From Microseira sp003486305 (lineage in GTDB: Bacteria > Cyanobacteriota > Cyanobacteriia > Cyanobacteriales > Aerosakkonemataceae): a stretch of DNA of 64,000 bases. The stretch spans positions 21,198 through 85,197 of the forward strand of contig DALYJX010000006.1 of NCBI GenBank assembly GCA_031969655.1, written 5' to 3'. Shown here piece by piece: positions 58,318-64,000 of the stretch. The stretch's first letter is position 1, and the number at the start of each line of letters is the position of its first letter. A program made the translations under genes and the position numbers. Below the pieces are notes generated by a model. That model was given only the letters and a program-made list of their open reading frames with translations, was not told where the DNA came from and searched no databases.

Positions 58318-59424
58318 ATTCTGAAAAATCGCACCCAGAGGTTACGGGAAATTGAACCCAACTGGGAGTTATGGCAAAAGTTGTACTATCAACATCAACA
58401 AAGCTATATTCGCCAAAAGTTATTAGCAATTAAATACTTGTGGCTGGGGTATAGTAGACCAGAAGTAGCTAAAAAAGTGAGGTGTAGCTATGTAACATTA
58501 ACTGAGTGGATAGATAAATTTATCAAGGGTGGGCTGCTAGAACTAACCAAACAAATTACACACCAAGTTCCATCTCGTTTAAATGAGTTACAACAACTGG
58601 AACTAAAAAGAATGATTTTAGAATCTGGCCCGACAGATTATGGTATAGATAGAACCATTTGGACAGGAAAAATAATTAGCAGAGTAATTGAACAAAGATG
58701 GGGTGTTTCCTTAAAAGATAGCCGGAGCTATGAAATCCTAGACTCGCTAAAATTATCGCACCAAAAGGCGCATCGGGACTATGAAGAGAGCTGATAAAGA
58801 ACGTCAACAAAAGTTTATAGCTCCTTAAAAAAAAACTGTCAGGTCAGCAGACAGGTGAAAAAATTACATTTTTTGATGAGTTTGCCATTTACGATCGTCC
58901 CAGCTTGTTCTATGCTTGGGCAGAAAAGAATAGCAGACCGCAAATACCCAGTAATCAACGGAAACGGAATAAGTTTAATGGCCTTCTCTGCGTGGATGCA
59001 ATTACAGGCGAAGAATATTTAAAGCTAACTGAACGTGCTAAGACTGAAGATATAGTTAGCTATTTTACTGAGTTATGTAGTGATGTATCCAAACAAGGTT
59101 TTCACAAACTAACCGTAATCTTGGATAACAATTCAACTCACAAGAAAAAGATGAAAAATATGTGACAGGGGGAATTGTTAAAACTTGGTATCAACTCAAG
59201 CTTAGAAATAGAATTTATTCATACACCTCCTTATTCTCCTGATTATAATCTGGTTGAATATTTAATTCATCAACTCAGGCTTACTCTATTACACCATCAA
59301 CCAGTAGGAACAACTATCGCTCCGGATTCGATCCAAAATCTATCAACATTTACAAGTTAACCATCTTCAGACTCCCGAACAGATTCAAAACACAATTGCA
59401 CATATTTTGGCTCTGCCAAAGTAA
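58318..59424 (+). pseudogene. IS630-family transposase, multiply broken
   Basis: N-terminal helix-turn-helix part from 58318 (RTQRLREIEPNWELWQKLYY, LWLGYSRPEVAKKVRCSYVT). A frameshift at an A run near 58830 leads to DEFAIYDRPSLFYAWAEKNS and GLLCVDAITGEEYLKLTER, then VILDNNSTHK (DDE Asp). An in-frame TGA at 59163-59165 follows, then EFIHTPPYSPDYNLVEYLIH (the PxYSPxxNxxE motif of IS630). Another frameshift near 59330 precedes QTPEQIQNTIAHILALPK. Start codon lost. Not functional. Confidence 0.9.
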
Positions 59425-59559
59425 TCACGAACAAAAGCTAATTTACTCAATTGAAACCCACTCTTGGCCTACAACAGGTTTCACGCGATCGCTATATCCT
59501 AAAAGCGGATAACACAGCGTATTGCCTGATTTCCTTGACCTGTTTTTCCTCTTTATTTG

Positions 59560-59656
59560 AGTACTATTGCTTAGTTCTCCCTGGTGGGCTGGCAACCAGC
59601 GCGATCGCATAAGTTATCAGCCCGCACATACAAAATCTTCTGGCGGGAAGCGAGTA
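59560..59656 (-). repeat. 97-bp inverted repeat, right arm
   Basis: Reverse complement of the left arm: GTACTATTGCTTAGTTCTCC, GGCAACCAGCGCGATCGCAT, ACAAAATCTTCTGGCGGGAA. Overlaps the 3' end of the NACHT frame (stop at 59617). Confidence 0.9.
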
Positions 59657-60204
59657 GCACATACCTGTCTAAACTTATCAAATTCTTGCCAAGCTTGTTC
59701 GTTCGGTAATTCATTCAACCCATCTAATAACAGGAACAATCCTCTATCACGGAGGAAAGCTTTCAAAGTTTTCTCATCAAGGTCAAGCCACCACCCCAGA
59801 TTTTCTTGAATCGCTGCTAACACTGAACCTTTAAGACCCCGCAATTCAATCAAGATAGGTATTGGGGGAATCTCTATCTTACCTTGCTCGATCGCTTCTA
59901 AACACTGTCTTGCCTCTTCCCACAACAGCCGCCGCAGTGAAGTTGATTTTCCTGAACCAGGTTTACCCACCAACAGCACACGATCTGGGGCATACTTTCG
60001 CAATCCCTCTACCACTGCGAATTGCTCTCGCCTCTCATTTTGTTGTTCCTGTGAGTTTGGCTGAGATGATACAGCAGTTTGTACCTGCAAGGGCAACTCA
60101 GCTAGCGTGGGAATATAGCGATCGCTTACCTCCCGCTTGGCGTCCTCCCCTGAAGTATCGAGAATCGATTGTAAGTAGCGCTGAAACTCGCTAAGGGCAA
60201 TCAT
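59617..60204 (-). pseudogene. NACHT-family NTPase, truncated after Walker B
   Basis: The 195 aa frame has a helical N terminus (MIALSEFQRYLQSIL, DRYIPTLAELPLQVQT), VVEGLRKYAPDRVLLV, Walker A GKPGSGKST, and Walker B FLLLDGLNELP. It ends at CATRFPPEDFVCAG, just where NACHT proteins normally continue with a sensor Thr-Thr-Arg motif, ARC domain and repeats. The last 13 codons lie in the 97-bp inverted repeat, so the gene was cut by that event. Family knowledge: NACHT STAND NTPases act in bacterial anti-phage defence. This copy lacks everything after the Walker B region. Confidence 0.85.
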
Positions 60205-60325
60205 GCAAGGGTGAAGTTATATCGATCGCAAAAGAGTCTTTTCTATGATAAGCAAGTTATTCAGCATAATGCCTAGATAATCGGTCTTCAGAGTTGACTC
60301 AGCCTCCTCATTGCTCGTTTTTTTG

Positions 60326-62364
60326 TTAATAGCTGTAACAACTCAACCCCCAAGACGTTCCTACCCACAAGTTAGTCTCGCCAGAGTCACCCGTACCGAT
60401 TGCGATCGCATTCACTCGATTTGCCCCCAAACCACTATTGTGGACGTTAAAATCATTGGCTATTTTCCAGCCATTATCCTGACTCACCAGGCGGAATAGC
60501 CCCAAATCTGTCCCTACCCACAAACTGCTGGCGTTATCATCCCATGCCAAGGCTGTAATCGTTCGATTCTCAAGATCGGGTACAGATTCCCAGTTGTCGG
60601 ATTTGCCCGCATACAGTCCCTGAGTAGTCCCAACCCAGAGCAGTTCTGATTTACCATGAGAAATTGCCAAAAGCGATCGCACATCCACACTTCCCAAATT
60701 CTCGCTTGCTGTCGTGACTTGCCCAGTATCGGGTTTGTAGACCAACAATCCGGCTGAAGTCCCCAGCCAAACATGGTTTGCAACAGCTTGGGCAACAGCT
60801 TGTATCCACCCCATTACAGGCAATTTTTTAGCAGAAATTACCTGTACCCAGGCTGAATCTTTGTACTGATAAAGACCATCTAAGCCAACTGCCCAACTAT
60901 GCAAAGTTCCAGCAGTTATCGCCAGAATTGGTTGAGAAATTTTCGGCGTGGTTTCCAGTTCAGTTTGTTGTTTTAAGCCGTGTAAACCGCTAGACCAACT
61001 GGTAACCCAAACCGTCTCTTGGTTTGGAGTGGTGGCGATCGCTCGAATATCCTGCGTCCCCAAACGACCATAGCGCCGCCAATTCTCTGTAAACAGGTCG
61101 AGGCGAAACAAACCGCGAGCAGTCCCAATCCATAAGATAGAACGCTCTGCCAATCGCTGCACAGATAGCGCCTGAACTAAATTGCTGAACGTGGCGGGAG
61201 AGCGATCGCCCGAAGGCAAGCCAATCACATCAGGGGGAGTATCAGTTAAGTGCAGGCGTATCCCTTCGGTTCCACCCCGCAACAGTCCGTCGTGAGTGCC
61301 AATCCACACTTCATCGTCGCTGGCTACTGCCAAGCTGGTGATGGGGGTGTTGAGCCGCTTTTCTCCAAGGGGTGTCCAGCCAGTTTCCGTCGCTAAACCC
61401 ACTCGTCCCCCACAAGCTGCCCAAACTCCTTGGGATGAGGGAGCCAGAGCAGTTACTTCGCCTTGGAGTTTATGATCAATGGGGTGCAGTTTGCCCGTTT
61501 TCAGATCGATTCGCACCAGTCCTCGGAACGTGCCTAACCAGAGGTTATCACCCTGACGAGCAAGTGTCAGGATATCCGGTTGGACGCGATCGCTACGGCG
61601 TACCCAGCGAGAATCTTGGTAATGATGGACACCCTCAGCATTGCACAGCCAAATATCGTTTTCGTTGGTAACTGCCATTGCTCTGGGAGGATGACCAGCT
61701 GGAGATAGAGCGATCGCGGGTTTGCGGTCTGGACTGTGGATAGCATAAATGCCGCTAGCCGTACCAACCCAAAGCCATCCAGTAGGATCTACGGCTAAGC
61801 AGCTAACCTTTATTTCCCCTAGAATGCTGTAGCGTCGCCAAATGTCATTTTTGAGGTAGCTAAGTCCAAAATGCTCGTGAGCCGCCCAAACTTGCCCCAA
61901 CCCATCTACTGCTACCGCTACCACTGAATTACCGGGTAAACCATGTTCGCTGGCATAGCGAGTGATGAAGCGATCGCTCAAAAACCGTTGACCATCGTGC
62001 AAGAGTTCCCAAGGTAACGAGTACCCAGGTAGATAGTAACTTCCAATTCGCTACCAACCATAATACCCTCTGGTGGTACAGCCAATAGTACACTATATGT
62101 TAATGCTGCTTGTGTAGTAATGTCTGATTCTACTGAATCGTTCTGCTTTAATTTTTGAAGAAAATCTTCTACTAATTTTTCGATTGTTAAGAATTCCGCT
62201 TGACTTCTAACCTCTATTTTAACTTCAATGTCTTTGGCTTTTACTTTAAGTTTTAGCGGCTTGTTTCCCAAGCGCTCAACCAAAAATACCAGGAATAATT
62301 TAATATTTTTTAGATTGACTTCAGCAGTCAATAGCCCAACTAGAAACTCAAAGCTCATAACCAA
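60326..62364 (-). pseudogene. beta-propeller (Reg_prop-like) gene with N-terminal membrane/effector-associated-like region, frameshifted
   Basis: Two overlapping frames fit one gene. The first (62364-61978) encodes a hydrophobic start (EFLVGLLTAEVNLKNIKLFL, VFLVERLGNKPLKLKVKAKD) and a beta/alpha region, then loses protein quality near 62035. The second frame, from there, reads YLPGYSLPWELLHDGQRFLS and continues for 558 residues of propeller blades (LWVGTASGIYAI, VWIGTHDGLLRGG, LWVGTTQGLYAGK, LWVGTDLGLFRL), about 12 units of the two-component-regulator-propeller type. A single indel near 62035 would join them. If the frames are separate genes, they overlap by 25 bases. It lies upstream of the NACHT gene on the same strand, a combination usual in cyanobacterial conflict genes. 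Confidence 0.75.
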
Positions 62365-63042
62365 GCCCCACAGGATTGGGATACTCTCACAAACAAATAC
62401 CAGCGAGTCGCCCGCAGTGCCTCCCTAATTGTCATCAGTTTAATAGCTTTCTCCCCTGTCGTCTCATTAATCCACCACTAGCTCCTGTACGAATAACTCA
62501 CAGAACACCTTAGCGAATGCCGCCGCAAACAAATCTGACACTGGATAGGCAATTGCGATCGCAGCCACTGCCCTATGCTCAATAAAAACCTTGGATATTA
62601 GCGTGTGAGTGCCAGGGCAAAACGCGATCGCGTACATTCCGCTTCACACATCTTTCTATCTCCCAGCATATCAACATATTGCCAGAATACACCTCAATTT
62701 CCCAAAAATGACGAAAGTCTGAGAGTTACTTAATGAGAGCAAACTAGACTGCCAGCAGTGCGATCGCAACACCGGACATTCGCGATCGCACGCTCAACAT
62801 AGAACCATACAGCCCAATTCCCCACCGTTGACTGCGAGACGGCGATAGCTTTTGCCCTTGCGATCGCTCCATAATGAACCCACCTTAGTTGCGGCAAAAG
62901 CCTTGTGCGGCTGCAACCTTTGTCTCAACGGTTTGGGTGAGGGAACTACAAGCGATTAGATTTGCTCTGTGTGAGCGATCGCATCCCAGAAATGCAATAC
63001 TGACGCACATACTGGCGCGATACGCATGACGGCACAAGCAAT
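62365..63042. other. gene-free region
   Basis: I see no supported gene in 678 bases. Eight or so HIP1-type GCGATCGC or partial sites are scattered through it. A 42-codon minus frame from an ATG near 62872 to about 62744 has a hydrophobic end (MSGVAIALLAV) but no ribosome binding site or other support. The region must hold the promoter of the gene at 62364. Confidence 0.5.
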
Positions 63043-63870
63043 TTACAAAGCGATTTCCGCTTGAGTATCAGCAACTTTCTCTCGATTTATCACCAGGTGT
63101 TGATTCGGAGTATAATGTGCTGATATTGCCTCTTTTCGCGATCGCTCTAAATCCATCATCACCTCTTGAATAGAGGGTAACTGTATAGGATTAGGAGCAG
63201 ACATTAGCTCCTGATGATGCAAAAAACATTTGTAATAAAGCTCTCGTTGTTCAGCAACGTTTAAGCGCCCTTTTGATTGTTCTAAAGTAGCTTTAATCCG
63301 GTCGTTTCCTGCTTGAGTGTTAACAGACCAGCCGTGTCCATTGAGATAGTCCCAAGCTTTTTTAAGAGCGGGGTGGAGCGGAACTTTGATTTGAGAAACA
63401 AAAGGTAACCTTTCTTGATTCCCAACAGAACCGGCTAGGCTACCATCGAGGGAATTGAGAGACTTTGTATTTTTAGCAATAAATTGAATTTGCTGCCAAT
63501 CACACTGTGTAAGGTTGAGTTTATCCAATTGTTTGATTAATCCTTGTGGAGTTTTCTGTACCGTATATTTAACTAACTCAAGATCGCCTTTTTTTAAACA
63601 CAGTTGCCCTTTCCCATCCTCCAGATTCCGCCTGCGACTAATCAAATAATCCCCGACCTGAATTTCATCGGTTTTAGCCTTTTCCAGAATTTGATTAAGC
63701 AAGCCCAAAGCTTCTGTTTGGCGAAAGCTTTCCAAAGTAGAAAGAGTACCAGCAGGGGCAAGAGAACCAAGCGCCGCAGCTAAATCCCTCAAATCTGTTT
63801 TAGGATCTGGTAACCCTGACTCAAGGCGATCGCTAACCATGAGAAATTCTTCTTTCTCAGCTGGTAGCAT
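63043..63870 (-). CDS. hypothetical protein, accessory-region type
   Basis: A 275 aa soluble protein. N-terminal half helical with DLRDLAAALGSLAPAGTLST and TEALGLLNQILEKAKTDEIQ; then a beta segment (GDYLISRRRNLEDGKGQLCL) and a helical end (QRELYYKCFLHHQELMSAPN). No family recognised. The ATG overlaps the stop of the upstream membrane gene (TCA at 63857-63859 in plus-strand reading), an overlap of 14 bases, so the two are co-transcribed. With the ParB gene at 54.9 kb this suggests a plasmid-like region, but I cannot assign a role. Confidence 0.65.
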   Translation of the reverse strand: MLPAEKEEFLMVSDRLESGLPDPKTDLRDLAAALGSLAPAGTLSTLESFRQTEALGLLNQILEKAKTDEIQVGDYLISRRRNLEDGKGQLCLKKGDLELVKYTVQKTPQGLIKQLDKLNLTQCDWQQIQFIAKNTKSLNSLDGSLAGSVGNQERLPFVSQIKVPLHPALKKAWDYLNGHGWSVNTQAGNDRIKATLEQSKGRLNVAEQRELYYKCFLHHQELMSAPNPIQLPSIQEVMMDLERSRKEAISAHYTPNQHLVINREKVADTQAEIAL

Positions 63871-64000
63871 CTTGAATCGCTTGCTCGATTAATTCGGGAA
63901 AGGCAGTACTTTCCTGCCATTGGGTTAGGGAATTATCCTGAGATTTTATCAACGCCCAGAGCGCAATAGGTGTGAGGATAATTCCCAGAAGAATCGCTAA
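63857..64000 (-). CDS. partial gene, 3' end of a membrane-anchored protein
   Basis: The minus frame enters from the right edge: LAILLGIILTPIALWALIKS is a membrane helix, followed by QDNSLTQWQESTAFPELIEQ and AIQDATS, then the stop. Only the last 47 codons are in the window. A single helix followed by a short soluble tail. No family can be named. Confidence 0.6.
   Translation of the reverse strand, partial: LAILLGIILTPIALWALIKSQDNSLTQWQESTAFPELIEQAIQDATS

Larger units (their letters stand above)
58003..59656. mobile_element. decayed element: IS630-family remnant between 97-bp inverted repeats
   Basis: Left arm 58003-58099 and right arm 59560-59656 are reverse complements with about two mismatches. 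Inside lie the decayed IS630-type transposase (58318-59424) and about 220 and 135 bases of flanking DNA. The right arm includes the last 13 codons of the NACHT gene, which is cut off there; the left arm repeats those bases beside the IS4 relic. Either the arms are ends of an unrecognised element, or DNA beside the insertion was duplicated in inverted form. Confidence 0.6.

Noticed and set aside
62744..62872. 42-codon minus frame ending in a hydrophobic stretch
   Set aside because: No ribosome binding site, no homology recognised, HIP1 sites supply much of the sequence.
1..64000. tRNA, rRNA, riboswitch and CRISPR arrays
   Set aside because: I looked for cloverleaf-like and repeat-spacer patterns and saw none; a dedicated search could still find a degenerate one.

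Overview
The window comes from a cyanobacterium, probably filamentous. The octamer GCGATCGC (HIP1) is dense throughout, short AT-rich tandem repeats (CAATTAC/CAATTAG type) lie between genes, and there are pentapeptide-repeat, WG-repeat, NACHT and beta-propeller proteins of cyanobacterial type. No tRNA, rRNA or CRISPR array was seen. The genus cannot be fixed from the sequence alone.

From 1 to about 43 kb the window is an effector (toxin) archipelago that I assign to an extracellular contractile injection system (eCIS; in multicellular cyanobacteria such systems can be anchored to thylakoid membranes). The assignment rests on repeated DUF4157 'eCIS core' domains with HExxH motifs, two intact eCIS-type AAA+ ATPases (24543-26537 and 37910-40084) plus two ATPase relics (28.65 and 52.3 kb), and a remnant of tail-assembly genes at 54.3-54.8 kb. 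Effectors share a modular N-terminal leader (QQDPVMRRIMANN... / LQLKCASC), then DUF4157, sometimes TPRs and a membrane-active pretoxin region, then a variable C-terminal toxin: PD-(D/E)xK-like nucleases, a Cys-rich CPxGxxH/CxCC domain, a lysozyme-like domain, and an Ntox16-like domain. Each toxin end is followed by putative immunity genes. Three families recur: the 226-369 aa family here called Imm-A, the tandem-domain family Imm-B with motif LTPQGG, and a 331-334 aa family Imm-C.

The minus-strand block from 24.5 kb leftward looks like a cassette array. The effector at 23.4-24.5 kb has a complete leader and faces an ATPase head to head. Farther left lie toxin/immunity cassettes that are fragmentary, duplicated, chimeric, interrupted by nonsense codons, or cut off at their N terminus by a dispersed hairpin repeat (GGTGCGTTAcTAACGCACCCTACCAATTACT) that sits at cassette borders. 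A second block (29.6-37.6 kb) has a 1772 aa effector, its Imm-C gene, and a duplicated orphan toxin tip with a second Imm-C gene. It also faces an ATPase head to head. At 40.3-43.1 kb is a plus-strand effector with its own two-gene immunity set.

From 43.4 to 54.8 kb lie candidate structural or anchoring genes. There are two large proteins with Ig-like repeats and one central membrane helix (one ends in WD40 repeats, one in more Ig-like repeats), a 407 aa protein with a DUF4159-like C-terminal part, a secreted pentapeptide-repeat protein, a secreted TPR protein, and the tail-assembly chaperone-like gene whose 3' end overlaps a DUF6760-like reading frame in the -1 phase without a normal start codon.

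From 54.9 kb to the end the content is plasmid- or island-like: a ParB-family protein, a frameshifted IS4-family transposase, a decayed IS630-family transposase between 97-bp inverted repeats, a truncated NACHT ATPase, a frameshifted beta-propeller gene, and an uncharacterised gene pair at the right edge.
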